The notes under the pieces were generated by a model. It saw only the letters and a list, made by a program, of their open reading frames with translations, had not been told where the DNA came from and did not search any database. DNA of 64,000 nucleotides. Origin: DATLGB01 sp038258425 (GTDB taxonomy: Bacteria > Actinomycetota > Thermoleophilia > Solirubrobacterales > Solirubrobacteraceae). The stretch covers positions 1 through 64,000 of the forward strand of contig JBBSPV010000007.1 of the NCBI GenBank assembly GCA_038258425.1. Direction: 5' to 3'. Below are positions 16,656 to 25,041 of this stretch, piece after piece; positions within the stretch are counted from its first letter, which is position 1; every line of letters starts with the position of its first letter. A program made the position numbers and the translations under genes.

Positions 16656-17921
16656 ATGGGTCGGTTCGAGCGCGATCGCTCCGAGGGCAACGAGCAGCAC
16701 GCGACGACGCTCGAGCTGTTCTACGACCTGGTCTTCGTCTTCGCCGTCACACAGGTCTCCCACCACCTGCTCGGCCACCTCTCGTGGGCCGGTGCGGGCC
16801 AGTCGGCGATCCTGCTCGTCGCCGTCTGGTGGTCGTGGAACTACACGACCTGGGTGACCAACGAGCTCGATCCCGAGTCCCCCGTCGTGCGCATGGTGAT
16901 CGTCGGCGTCATGCTCGGCTCCCTGCTCATGGCCGTGGCCATCCCGCGGGCCTTCGGCGACCGCGCCCTGCTCTTCGCCGGCGCCTACGTCGCCATCCAG
17001 GTCGGCCGCCACCTGTTCCTGACCTACGTCGCCGCGGAGCGCGGCACCCCGGGCCGCGACCGCGCGTCGCGCATCCTCGTCTGGTTCTACGCCTCGGGAG
17101 CGCTGTGGATCGCCGGCGCCCTGGCCGACGGCACCGCCCGTTCGCTGCTGTGGGTGCTGGCCGTGCTCATCGACCTCGCCGGCCCGCTGACCACCTACGT
17201 CCTGCCGTTCCGGCGCGCGGTGGCCGCGAGCACGTGGGACGTCGAGGCGAGCCACTTCGCCGAGCGCTTCCAGCTGTTCATCATCATCGCCCTCGGCGAG
17301 TCCATCGTCATCACGGGCGCCACGACGGCCGACCTCACCCTCGACACCGCCCGCTGGACGGCCTTCGTCGTCGCCTTCTTCGGGACGGCCGCGCTGTGGT
17401 GGCTGTACTTCAACTACGCGGCCGGGATGGCCGGGCGGCGCCTCGCGCTCGCGGGGGACGAGCGGACGAGCATGGCCCGCGACGCCTACACCTACCTCCA
17501 CGCGGTGCTCGTGGCGGGGATCATCGTCGCCGCCGTGGGTGACGAGCTCGTCATCGCCCATCCGACGGAGACGCTGCCGACGCCCGAGGTCCTCGCCGTC
17601 GTCGGCGGCCCGGCACTCTACCTCCTCGCCCACGTGCTCTTCCGGCTCCGCCTGGCCGGCTCGCTCTCCCGCAAGCGGCTCGCGGGGGCGCTCGCGTGCC
17701 TGGCCTGCGGGCTGCTCGGCGGTGTCGTCTCCGGCCTCGTGCTCGCGCTGCTCGTGCTCGGCGTCCTCGTGGCCGTCATCGTCGCCGAGCAGGTCAGCGG
17801 CGCCCGCCGGACCCGGCGCGGCGAGCCGTCGCCGCGCGAGCAGCTCGAGGCGTCGATGGCCCAGGCGCCGACGGGCGAAGGTGCGGCGGCGCCGGCGGCA
17901 GGCGGGAGGACCGCGGTCTGA
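16656..17921 (+). CDS. Low temperature requirement protein A (LtrA) family
   Basis: A 421-aa membrane protein with about 11-12 hydrophobic segments. The LtrA hallmark LELFYDLVFVFAVTQVSHH follows a short charged N-terminus, and later motifs (SHFAERFQLFIIIALGES, WWLYFNY) also match. The biochemical function is not established; the name comes from a Listeria cold-growth mutant. A hydrophilic Pro/Ala-rich tail of ~40 residues ends the protein. A TAGGCT -10 (16643-16648) overlaps the stop of the TauE gene and lies 7 nt before the ATG. Confidence 0.88.
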   Translation: MGRFERDRSEGNEQHATTLELFYDLVFVFAVTQVSHHLLGHLSWAGAGQSAILLVAVWWSWNYTTWVTNELDPESPVVRMVIVGVMLGSLLMAVAIPRAFGDRALLFAGAYVAIQVGRHLFLTYVAAERGTPGRDRASRILVWFYASGALWIAGALADGTARSLLWVLAVLIDLAGPLTTYVLPFRRAVAASTWDVEASHFAERFQLFIIIALGESIVITGATTADLTLDTARWTAFVVAFFGTAALWWLYFNYAAGMAGRRLALAGDERTSMARDAYTYLHAVLVAGIIVAAVGDELVIAHPTETLPTPEVLAVVGGPALYLLAHVLFRLRLAGSLSRKRLAGALACLACGLLGGVVSGLVLALLVLGVLVAVIVAEQVSGARRTRRGEPSPREQLEASMAQAPTGEGAAAPAAGGRTAV

Positions 17922-17996
17922 GCTTCAGTCGCCGAGCGGCCGCCAGGGCGACCACACCGCGACTCCCGCTCACCGTCGCCCGGCTCGTCCGCGCCG

Positions 17997-18422
17997 TCAC
18001 GCGCGGACGACGAGCACCGGCGTCTCGGACTGCTGGAGCAGCCGGTGCGGCGTCGAGCCCAGCAGCGCGCCGCGCAGCGGCCGCTCGCCGTGGGAGCCGA
18101 CGACGATCATCTGCGCCGATTCGCGCTCGCCGAGCTCCGTGAGCCCGTCGGCCACGCGCTGCTCGACGATCTCGCCGCGCACGTGCACCCCGGCGGCCCT
18201 CGCGGCCTCCAGCCCCTCCTCGAGGACGCCCTGTGCCCGCTCGCGCACGACGGCGGCGAAGTCGGCCACCTCGCTGCCCGTGCGCTGGACGTGGGCGCCG
18301 GAGACGAGCACGATCTCCGCCCGCAGCGGCTCGGCCAGCCGGATGGCCTCTGCGAGTGCCGCCTTCGCGCAATCCCCGCCGTCGTAGCCGACGATCAGCG
18401 GGCCGTGGCGCGCGACGCTCAC
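17997..18422 (-). CDS. Universal stress protein UspA-like
   Basis: A 141-aa single-domain Usp with the nucleotide-binding signature G-2x-G-9x-G(S/T) in GSHGERPLRGALLGST and the N-terminal LIVGYDGG. Proteins with this motif bind ATP. The GTG start (18420-18422) overlaps the permease stop as GTGA, so translation is coupled. Coupling a cytosolic Usp to a transporter suggests that it regulates transport (inference). Confidence 0.9.
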   Translation of the reverse strand: MSVARHGPLIVGYDGGDCAKAALAEAIRLAEPLRAEIVLVSGAHVQRTGSEVADFAAVVRERAQGVLEEGLEAARAAGVHVRGEIVEQRVADGLTELGERESAQMIVVGSHGERPLRGALLGSTPHRLLQQSETPVLVVRA

Positions 18423-19942
18423 AGCGGCGCCGCCTCGCCGGCCGGCCCACGGTCGAGGATGCGCGGGTCGGCGACCTCGAGCTTGCGGTCGAAGAACGCC
18501 GGGTGCGACCGGCGCCAGAAGAGCATGAGCACGACGCCGAAGAGCAGGAAGCCGACGCCGATGACCAGCGGTGGGCCGAGGCCGAACCACGAGTCGCCGG
18601 ACTCCGAGTTCGCCGGGTCGGCGTAGTCCCAGCAGCTCTTGAGGAAGATGCCGAGGAGCATCACCCCGCCGAGGAACGGGCCGACGCCGATGAGCAGCAA
18701 CGTCTTGACGTTGCGGAAGATCTGGCGCCGGTAGTAGATGACGCACGCGAAGCCCGTCAGCCCGTAGTAGAACGCGATCATCAGGCCGAGGGCGGCGATC
18801 GAGTCGAAGAGGATGTTCTCCGACACGATGGTCAGCCCGACGTACCAGAGCGTCGAGAAGACGCCCATGAGGATCGTCGAGTTGTGCGGCGTCATGTAGC
18901 GCGAGTGGACGTGGCCGAGCCCCTCGGGTGCCGCGCCGACGCGCGCCATGGACAGGCTCGTGCGGGCGGTCGGCAGGATCGTCGTCTGCGTCGACGCGGC
19001 CGCCGAGGTCAGCACCGCGATGATGAGGATCTTGTCCAGCGGCGAGCCGAACACGTCCTTGCCGAGCACGGAGAGCACGTCCTCGGAGTTGTCCACGAGC
19101 GTCTTGGGCCCGTCCCACGCCTGGGCAGCGTAGGAGACCAGCACGTAGATGAGCACGAGGGCGACCGTCGCCCACAAGGCGGCCTTGCCCGGCCCCTCGG
19201 AGGAGTTCTCGGACTCCTCGTTGACCGTCACGGTGGAGTCCCAGCCCCAGTAGATGAAGACCGCGATGAGCACGCCGTTGACGAGTGCGCCGAAGTCCGA
19301 GATCGCGAACGGGTTGATCCACGACAGGCTCGGATCGACGGCGTCGGGGCCGGCGTTGCCGGAGGCGACCTGGACGAAGGCGACGACGGCGAAGATCGAC
19401 AGGGTGGTGATCTCGGCGGCGAGCAGGCCCATCTGCATGCGCGCCGACAGCTCGATGCCGATCACGCAGATCCACGTCATGATCGCGATCCACACGACGC
19501 CCACCGCGGTCACGGCCACGGTCGAGTCCGCCGCGCTCTGCCAGCCCACGAGCAGGAAGCTGTAGAGGCCGGCGATCTGGGCGAGGTTGGCCATGACGAT
19601 GATGTCGGCGACGATGATCGCCCAGCCGCCGAGCCAGCCGGCAGACGGCCCCATCGCCCGCGTGACCCAGGAGAACGTCGTCCCGCAGTCCGGGTCGGCC
19701 CGGTTCATGTAGTAGTACGACGACGCGATCAGCAGCATCGGGATGAACGAGACGATGAACACGGCGGGCGCCTGCAGCCCGACGCCGGCGACCGCCACGA
19801 CGAAGCCGAGCGAGGCCGCCAGGGAGTAGCCCGGCGCCGTCGAGGCGACGCCGATGACGAAGCTCGAGAGAAAGCCGATCGCGTCCTTCTTGAGCCCCTT
19901 GTCGCCGCCGAGATCCGGCGCGGCGGGCGTGATCGTCGCCAT
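18419..19942 (-). CDS. APC superfamily amino acid permease
   Basis: A 507-aa transporter with 12-14 hydrophobic segments. The first helix carries the APC-type GVASTAPGYSLAAS break, followed by NRADPDCGTTFSWVTRAMGPSAG-type sequence, as in amino acid/polyamine permeases of the YfnA/BAT1-like group. The substrate is unknown. A minus-strand ATGACA (19974-19979), 17-bp spacer and TAAGGT (19951-19956) form a good promoter ending 8 nt before the ATG. It is co-translated with the downstream UspA-like gene. Confidence 0.87.
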   Translation of the reverse strand: MATITPAAPDLGGDKGLKKDAIGFLSSFVIGVASTAPGYSLAASLGFVVAVAGVGLQAPAVFIVSFIPMLLIASSYYYMNRADPDCGTTFSWVTRAMGPSAGWLGGWAIIVADIIVMANLAQIAGLYSFLLVGWQSAADSTVAVTAVGVVWIAIMTWICVIGIELSARMQMGLLAAEITTLSIFAVVAFVQVASGNAGPDAVDPSLSWINPFAISDFGALVNGVLIAVFIYWGWDSTVTVNEESENSSEGPGKAALWATVALVLIYVLVSYAAQAWDGPKTLVDNSEDVLSVLGKDVFGSPLDKILIIAVLTSAAASTQTTILPTARTSLSMARVGAAPEGLGHVHSRYMTPHNSTILMGVFSTLWYVGLTIVSENILFDSIAALGLMIAFYYGLTGFACVIYYRRQIFRNVKTLLLIGVGPFLGGVMLLGIFLKSCWDYADPANSESGDSWFGLGPPLVIGVGFLLFGVVLMLFWRRSHPAFFDRKLEVADPRILDRGPAGEAAPL

Positions 19943-19950
19943 GGCGGCGC

Positions 19951-19979
19951 ACCTTATCCCGGGGCCTCGGCCGTGTCAT
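19951..19979 (-). promoter_or_regulatory. Promoter of APC permease-usp operon
   Basis: Reading the minus strand, ATGACA (19974-19979) is followed by 17 bp and TAAGGT (19951-19956), then 8 nt to the ATG. Among the TAnnnT promoters in this window this is one of the few with a recognisable -35 at ideal spacing. Confidence 0.5.
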
Positions 19980-20004
19980 TGTCCAGCGCGTCGAAGCGTC
20001 GGGC

Positions 20005-20793
20005 TCAGTCTTCGCCGGATGGGCGGGTCGCCGGGGTCAGGCCGCCGCGCCCGAGGGCCGCGCGTACGAGCCCCGGCGCCGCGACGCGCAGCACCGCTGC
20101 GAGCCAGTAGGGCCGCGGAACGTAGCGCTCCGCCCGCCCGCCCGGGCCCGCATCGACGATCGCCTCGGCGACCTTCTCCGGCGTGGAGACGAGCCAGCGC
20201 GTGAGCGGCCGGGTGACGAGCTCGCGCTGGGGGAAGCCCTCCGTGGCGACGAAGCCGGGCAGCACGAGGCCGACGTGGACGCCGTGGTCGCGCTCCTCGA
20301 GCTGCAGGGCGTCCGTCCACCCGGCGAGGGCGAACTTCGCGGCCGAGTAGCCGCCCGAGTTCCCGCGCCCGATGCGGCCCGACGTGCTCGAGACCATGAC
20401 GATCGCACTCGGGGCGCCGGCCCGCAGGAGCGGCAACAGCGCCTCGGTGAGCCGGGCGACCGCGTCGAAGTTCAGCGCCATGTGACGCTGGAGGTTCTCC
20501 CAGCCCGTGTCGCCGAAGCGGCCGCGCCACGCCGCTCCGGCGTTGTTGACGAGCAGCTGCAGCCGTCCGGCGTGCTCGTGCTCGACCGCGTCGCGCACCT
20601 CCGCGGGGGCCCCCGGCTCGGTCAGGTCGGCCGCGACGACGGTCGCCCCGCCGAGCTCGGCGGCGAGCGCGTCGAGGCGGTCCCGCCGGCGCGCGACGAG
20701 CACCAGGGCGTGGGTGGAAGCGAGGCGGCGCGCCGTGGCGGCGCCGATGCCGCTGGAGGCGCCGGTGATCACGGCGACGGGACGGTCGGGCAT
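20005..20793 (-). CDS. SDR family oxidoreductase
   Basis: A 262-aa classical short-chain dehydrogenase. It has the cofactor motif TGASSGIG, the NNAG motif (LLVNNAGAAW), a catalytic Ser in VMVSSTSG and YSAAK (Tyr-x3-Lys). The basic residues after beta-2 (VARRRDRL) favour NADP(H). The C-terminal stretch (RPYWLAAVLRVAAP) resembles the DltE/YdfG-like group. The substrate is unknown. It lies 62 nt upstream of the permease gene on the same strand, with no obvious link. Confidence 0.87.
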   Translation of the reverse strand: MPDRPVAVITGASSGIGAATARRLASTHALVLVARRRDRLDALAAELGGATVVAADLTEPGAPAEVRDAVEHEHAGRLQLLVNNAGAAWRGRFGDTGWENLQRHMALNFDAVARLTEALLPLLRAGAPSAIVMVSSTSGRIGRGNSGGYSAAKFALAGWTDALQLEERDHGVHVGLVLPGFVATEGFPQRELVTRPLTRWLVSTPEKVAEAIVDAGPGGRAERYVPRPYWLAAVLRVAAPGLVRAALGRGGLTPATRPSGED

Positions 20794-20870
20794 CGCCCCA
20801 TCATCCCCCTCGACCCGTCCGCCCGCGCACCCCGGGCCACCACGCCGCCCCGGGCGTTGTTATGGTGCCC

Positions 20871-21003
20871 CCCAAGCCGAGTCCCGTGGGCACCGAACCA
20901 CGGGAGCGGGGGAACCATTGGATCGGGTGCCATCAGCCCGGTCCGGGGGCGAATCGCCACGTAGTCGTGGCGTAGCGCGCCGGCGCGAGCCCGACAGCTC
21001 ACC
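20871..21003 (+). ncRNA. Cyclic di-AMP riboswitch (ydaO/yuaA)
   Basis: The 5' leader of the following hydrolase carries the conserved ydaO-yuaA signatures in order: gccgagtcc (20876-20884), caccgaaccacgggagcg (20891-20908), gggggaaccattgg, and a later gggggcgaatcgcc (20945-20958). A GC-rich hairpin (cacgtagtcgtg and following) is a candidate expression platform. In actinobacteria this class commonly sits upstream of NlpC/P60 and Rpf cell-wall hydrolases and turns them off at high c-di-AMP, which fits here. A TATGGT (20861-20866) is the likely -10. Confidence 0.85.
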
Positions 21004-21043
21004 TCGTAGGCACACGGAACCGCGATACCGAGGAGCCTGCGCG

Positions 21044-21919
21044 TTGTCCCGCGTCAGAACCCCTGCACGTCTCATGTCCATGCTGCTCAGCGCCGCCGTC
21101 CTCGGCGGTGGTGGTCTGGCCGCCACGGCGCCGGTCGCCTCGGCCCGGGTCCTCGCCCTCGGCTCGCACGGCAAGGCCGTCAAGCGGCTGCAGCGTAAGC
21201 TCCACGTTCCCGCCGACGGGGCGTTCGGGCGCAGGACGAAGGCCACGCTCAAGCGCTACCAGCGCGCCCACGGGCTCACGGCCACGGGCCGTGTCGACGT
21301 CCAGACCGCGCAGGCGCTCGGCCTGCGCACGGGCGCGACGGTGCGCGGGCCGCGGGCCGTCTCGCTCACGCCGGATCAGGTCGAGCAGGTCCAGACCGCG
21401 CTCGGCGTCGACGCCGACGGCGAGTGGGGTCCCGCGTCGGCGAAGGCGCTGAAGGCGTTCGAGGCCGCCCACGGCCTGCCGGCGGACGGCAAGGCGGACG
21501 CCCAGGTCCTCCAGCAGCTCGGCGTCGGCCTCGCGCAGACGCCGGCCCCGTCGGGCAGCGCCCAGGCCGTCGTCGCCGCCGCCCGCGCGCTGATCGGCAC
21601 GCCGTACGCCTCCGGCGGCACGACGCCCGCGGGCTTCGACTGCTCCGGGCTGACCCGCTACGTGTTCCGCAAGGCCGGCATCAAGCTGCCGCGCACGAGC
21701 TTCCAGCAGTACACGCGCGGAACCCCGGTCCCCAAGGACCAGATCCAGGCCGGTGACCTCGTCTTCTTCGACACCGCGGGTGGCGGCGCCTCGCACGTCG
21801 GGGTGGCCACGGGCCGCAGGACGGCGATCTCCGCCACCTCGCACGGCGTCATGCAGCACTCGATCGTCCAGGGCTACTGGGGCGCGCACTACGTCGGCGC
21901 GCGCCGCGTCGCGGGCTGA
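21044..21919 (+). CDS. NlpC/P60 (C40) endopeptidase with peptidoglycan-binding repeats
   Basis: A 291-aa secreted cell-wall hydrolase. Order: signal peptide (about 1-37, ending ASA), two PG_binding_1 domains (KAVKRLQRKLHVPADGAFG; VEQVQTALGVDADGEWG), and a C-terminal NlpC/P60 domain with catalytic Cys in FDCSGLTRYVF and His in SHVGVATG. It cleaves D-gamma-Glu-diaminopimelate bonds in peptidoglycan stems. The TTG start (21044-21046) is chosen for its aggag site 8 nt upstream and because the signal peptide follows directly. Expression is very likely controlled by the c-di-AMP riboswitch just upstream. Confidence 0.9.
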   Translation: MSRVRTPARLMSMLLSAAVLGGGGLAATAPVASARVLALGSHGKAVKRLQRKLHVPADGAFGRRTKATLKRYQRAHGLTATGRVDVQTAQALGLRTGATVRGPRAVSLTPDQVEQVQTALGVDADGEWGPASAKALKAFEAAHGLPADGKADAQVLQQLGVGLAQTPAPSGSAQAVVAAARALIGTPYASGGTTPAGFDCSGLTRYVFRKAGIKLPRTSFQQYTRGTPVPKDQIQAGDLVFFDTAGGGASHVGVATGRRTAISATSHGVMQHSIVQGYWGAHYVGARRVAG

Positions 21920-21924
21920 GCCGC

Positions 21925-21941
21925 GCCGCCCGGTGGGCGGC
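21925..21941 (+). terminator. Terminator hairpin after NlpC/P60 gene
   Basis: A perfect 7-bp stem with a 3-nt loop (GCCGCCC-ggt-GGGCGGC) starts 5 nt after the stop codon. No T run follows, as is usual in this high-GC DNA. Confidence 0.5.
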
Positions 21942-21969
21942 ATATGACGGTCGGGTAACATCAGTCTCG

Positions 21970-23289
21970 ATGGGCGTCGCCGAACGCAGCATGGGGCTGG
22001 GCCTGCGCGCGCTGAACTCGCTCGCGGGCACCGATGCCGTGGACCGGCTCGGCCTGCGCGAGCCGGCCCAGCGGCTCGTCTCGCGCTCCGCGCGCGGCAG
22101 CTTGAAGGCGGCGGGCTCGGCGCGGCGGACGTTCAGCGCGGTGGCCAAGCTCGGCGGCCCGCGCCGGCCGGGCGAGGCGCGCTCCCGCGGCGAGTTCGAC
22201 CTCACGCCGACGGACGAGCAGCTGCTGCTGCGCGACGCGTTCCGGGACTTCGGCCGCGACGAGCTGCGCCCGCGCGCGCAGGACGCCGATGCCGCCTGCG
22301 CTGCGCCCCGGGCGCTGCTGGACCAGGCCGCGGGGCTCGGGCTGACGACTCTCGGAGTGCCGGAGGCGCTGGGCGGCGTGGTCTCCGAGCGCTCCGCGGT
22401 GACCACCGTGCTCGTCGCGGAGGCCCTCGCGCACGGCGACATGGGCCTGGCCGCGGCGATCCTCGCCCCGGCCGGCGTCGCCACCGCCCTCGGCCTGTGG
22501 GGCGACGCCGACCAGCAGGCCACCTACCTGCCGCCCTTCGTCTCCGACGACGTGCCCACCGCCGCGCTGGCGATGCTTGAGCCGCGGCCGCTGTTCGATC
22601 CCGTCGCGCTGCAGACGCGGGCGCGTCGCCGCGCCGGCGGCGGCTTCGTCCTGGACGGCGTCAAGGCGCTCGTGCCGAGCGCCGTGGACGCGGAGCTGTT
22701 GCTCGTGGCCGCGTCGCTGGAGGGCCGCGGCCCGGCGCTGTTCCTCGTCGAGGCCGGTGAGCCGGGCGTGACCGCCGAGCCCGAGCCCGCCATGGGCGTG
22801 CGGGCCGCCGCCACCGGGCGGCTCGTCCTCGCCGGCGTGCGCCTGCCCGAGCGCGCGCTGCTCGCCGGCGCCGACCCGGCGGTCTACCTCGAGTGCGTGC
22901 GCCGCGCCCGGCTCGCCTGGTGCGCGCTGGCCGTCGGCTGCGGGCAGGCCGTGCTCGACCACGTGACGGTCTACGTGAACGAGCGCCGCGCCTTCGGAGA
23001 GCCGATCTCGCACCGCCAGGCCGTCGCCTTCGCCGTCGCGGACATGGCGGTCGAGCTCGAGGGCATGCGGCTGCTCACGTGGCGGGCCGCCGCGCTCGCC
23101 GACCAGGGCCGCCCGTTCGACCACGCGACCGCGCTCGCGCGCCGGTCGTGCGCGACGCGGGGCATGGCCATCGGCAATCAGGGCGTCCAGCTGCTGGGCG
23201 GCCACGGCTACGTCAAGGAGTACCCGCAGGAGCGCTGGTTCCGCGACCTGCGCGCGTGCGGCGTGATGGAAGGCGGGCTGCTCGTCTGA
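21970..23289 (+). CDS. Acyl-CoA dehydrogenase, atypical subunit
   Basis: A 439-aa acyl-CoA dehydrogenase fold protein with a ~60-residue N-terminal extension before the ACAD core (TPTDEQLLLRDAFRDFGRDEL). The FAD/substrate motif TEPxxGSD is degraded to LEPRPLFDP. The C-terminal domain keeps ERRAFGEPISHRQAV and GNQGVQLLGGHGYVKEYPQERWFRDL, and the usual catalytic Glu position is present in VMEGG. The protein ends right after it. TAACAT (21956-21961) lies 8 nt before the ATG. It is coupled by a 1-nt overlap to a second, canonical ACAD, suggesting a heteromeric enzyme. Confidence 0.85.
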   Translation: MGVAERSMGLGLRALNSLAGTDAVDRLGLREPAQRLVSRSARGSLKAAGSARRTFSAVAKLGGPRRPGEARSRGEFDLTPTDEQLLLRDAFRDFGRDELRPRAQDADAACAAPRALLDQAAGLGLTTLGVPEALGGVVSERSAVTTVLVAEALAHGDMGLAAAILAPAGVATALGLWGDADQQATYLPPFVSDDVPTAALAMLEPRPLFDPVALQTRARRRAGGGFVLDGVKALVPSAVDAELLLVAASLEGRGPALFLVEAGEPGVTAEPEPAMGVRAAATGRLVLAGVRLPERALLAGADPAVYLECVRRARLAWCALAVGCGQAVLDHVTVYVNERRAFGEPISHRQAVAFAVADMAVELEGMRLLTWRAAALADQGRPFDHATALARRSCATRGMAIGNQGVQLLGGHGYVKEYPQERWFRDLRACGVMEGGLLV

Positions 23290-24512
23290 TGATCGACCTC
23301 GAGGTCCCGAGGAAGTTCCGCGGGCTCGTCGGCCAGACGCGCCAGGTGGCCACGGAGGTCTTCCGGCCCATCTCGCGCCGCTACGACCGCGGCGAGCACG
23401 CCCGGCCCAAGGAGCTCGACATGCTCGCGGCGCTCATCGAGGGCATGGAGGCCGGCGGCGGGACCGGGGGGGCCGGGGCGAGCGGCGTGCGCCGCGCCGG
23501 CGAGGACGGGGCGGCGGTCGGGGCCAACCGCAACGGCGGCAACCTCGCCACCGCCCTGTCGGTCATGGAGCTCAGCTGGGGCGATGTCGGCCTGCTGCTC
23601 GCCATGCCCGGGCAGGGGCTCGGCAACTCCGCGATCGCCGCCGTGGCCGACGACGCCCAGCTCGAGCGCTACGGCGGGCGCTGGGCCGCGATGGCCATCA
23701 CGGAGCCCGAGGCGGGCTCGGACTCGGCCGCGATCCGCACCACCGCGGTCCGTGACGGCGACGAGTGGGTGCTCAACGGCGAGAAGATCTACGTGACCTC
23801 CGGCGAGCGGGCCGAGCTCGTCGTCGTGTGGGCGACGCTGGACCGCGCCAAGGGCCGCTCGGCCATCCGCTCCTTCGTCGTGGAGCGCTCCAACCCGCAG
23901 ATGAAGCTCCTGCGCCTCGAGCACAAGCTCGGCATCCGCGCCTCGGACACGGCGGCGTTCTCGCTCGAGGACTGCCGCGTGCCCGCGGACGCGCTGCTCG
24001 GCTCGCCCGACCTCGACTCGGACACGGGCAAGGGCTTCGCGGGCGCCATGCAGACCTTCGACAACACCCGCCCGCTCGTGGCGGCGATGGCCGTCGGGGT
24101 GACCCGCGCGGCGCTCGAGCACACGCGGGAGGCGCTCGAGCGCGCCGGCGTGCGCGCCGACCCCGACGCGCCCGCCTGGGTCCAACCCGCCGCGGCCGCC
24201 GAGCTCGTGGCCATGGAGGTCGACTACGAGGCGGCACGGCTGCTGACCCTGTCGGCGTGCTGGATGGCCGACAACGGCAAGCCGAACTCGCTGCAGGCGT
24301 CGATGGCCAAGGCCAAGGCCGGGCGGACGTGCGTCGACGTCGCCCTGCGCTGCGTCGAGCTCTGCGGCGCCGGGGGCTACGGCGAGGCGGAGCTCCTCGA
24401 GAAGTGGGCGCGCGACGCCAAGATCCTCGACATCTTCGAGGGCACCCAGCAGATCCAGCTGCTCATCATCGCGCGCCAGCTGCTCAAGAAGACCTCCGCC
24501 GAGCTGCGCTGA
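23289..24512 (+). CDS. Acyl-CoA dehydrogenase
   Basis: A 407-aa acyl-CoA dehydrogenase with AITEPEAGSDSAAIRT for FAD and substrate binding, NGEKIYVTSGERAE, and the C-terminal catalytic Glu in ILDIFEGTQQIQLL. A Gly/Ala-rich insertion (about 55-75) interrupts the N-terminal helical domain. It introduces the alpha-beta double bond in an acyl-CoA and passes electrons to ETF. The ATG overlaps the previous ACAD stop by one base, so both subunits are made together. The acyl chain is unknown. Confidence 0.9.
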   Translation: MIDLEVPRKFRGLVGQTRQVATEVFRPISRRYDRGEHARPKELDMLAALIEGMEAGGGTGGAGASGVRRAGEDGAAVGANRNGGNLATALSVMELSWGDVGLLLAMPGQGLGNSAIAAVADDAQLERYGGRWAAMAITEPEAGSDSAAIRTTAVRDGDEWVLNGEKIYVTSGERAELVVVWATLDRAKGRSAIRSFVVERSNPQMKLLRLEHKLGIRASDTAAFSLEDCRVPADALLGSPDLDSDTGKGFAGAMQTFDNTRPLVAAMAVGVTRAALEHTREALERAGVRADPDAPAWVQPAAAAELVAMEVDYEAARLLTLSACWMADNGKPNSLQASMAKAKAGRTCVDVALRCVELCGAGGYGEAELLEKWARDAKILDIFEGTQQIQLLIIARQLLKKTSAELR

Positions 24513-24553
24513 GCCGGGCCTTCGAGGCGCTCTGACGGTAGGCTGCGCGTGTC

Positions 24554-24991
24554 GTGCGGCTCGTGCTCAACCTCATCTGGCTGGTCTTCGGCGGGCTCGA
24601 GCTCGCGATCGCCTACGCGCTCGTCGCGGTCGTGATGATGCTCCTCATCGTCACGATCCCATTCGGCGTGGCCTCCGCTCGGATCGGCCTGTTCTGCCTG
24701 TGGCCGTTCGGCCGCACGCTCGTGCGTCGCCCCGAGGCGGGAGCCGGTTCGGTCATCGGCAACGTGATCTGGTTCGTGCTCGCCGGGTGGTGGCTGGCCC
24801 TCGCGCACCTGATCACGGGCGCGGTGATGTGCCTGACCATCATCGGCATCCCGCTCGGCCTGGCGAACTTCAAGCTCATCCCCGTCTCGCTGACGCCCTT
24901 CGGCCGGGAGATCGTCGGCCCCGAGGAGGCGCGGGCGGAGGGGTTGGAGGACCACCGGGTCGTGCCCTCAGGGCCGACCAGCGTCCGCTGA
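24554..24991 (+). CDS. YccF domain-containing membrane protein
   Basis: A 145-aa protein with two internally similar YccF repeats: NLIWLVFGGLELAIAY...TIPFGVASARIG...LWPFGRTLV and NVIWFVLAGWWLALAH...IIGIPLGLANFKL...LTPFGREIV. About four transmembrane helices are expected. The function of the family is unknown. The GTG start (24554) lies 9 nt after TAGGCT (24539-24544) with no Shine-Dalgarno. Confidence 0.85.
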   Translation: MRLVLNLIWLVFGGLELAIAYALVAVVMMLLIVTIPFGVASARIGLFCLWPFGRTLVRRPEAGAGSVIGNVIWFVLAGWWLALAHLITGAVMCLTIIGIPLGLANFKLIPVSLTPFGREIVGPEEARAEGLEDHRVVPSGPTSVR

Positions 24992-25041
24992 GGGGACGGC
25001 GCCGGCGGTTGGCCGCCGACGCCCGCGGGCAGGCCGCGGGC

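Noticed and set aside
18233..20110. 625-aa plus-strand open frame
   Set aside because: It is antisense to the APC permease and UspA-like genes, which have unmistakable motifs and a promoter.
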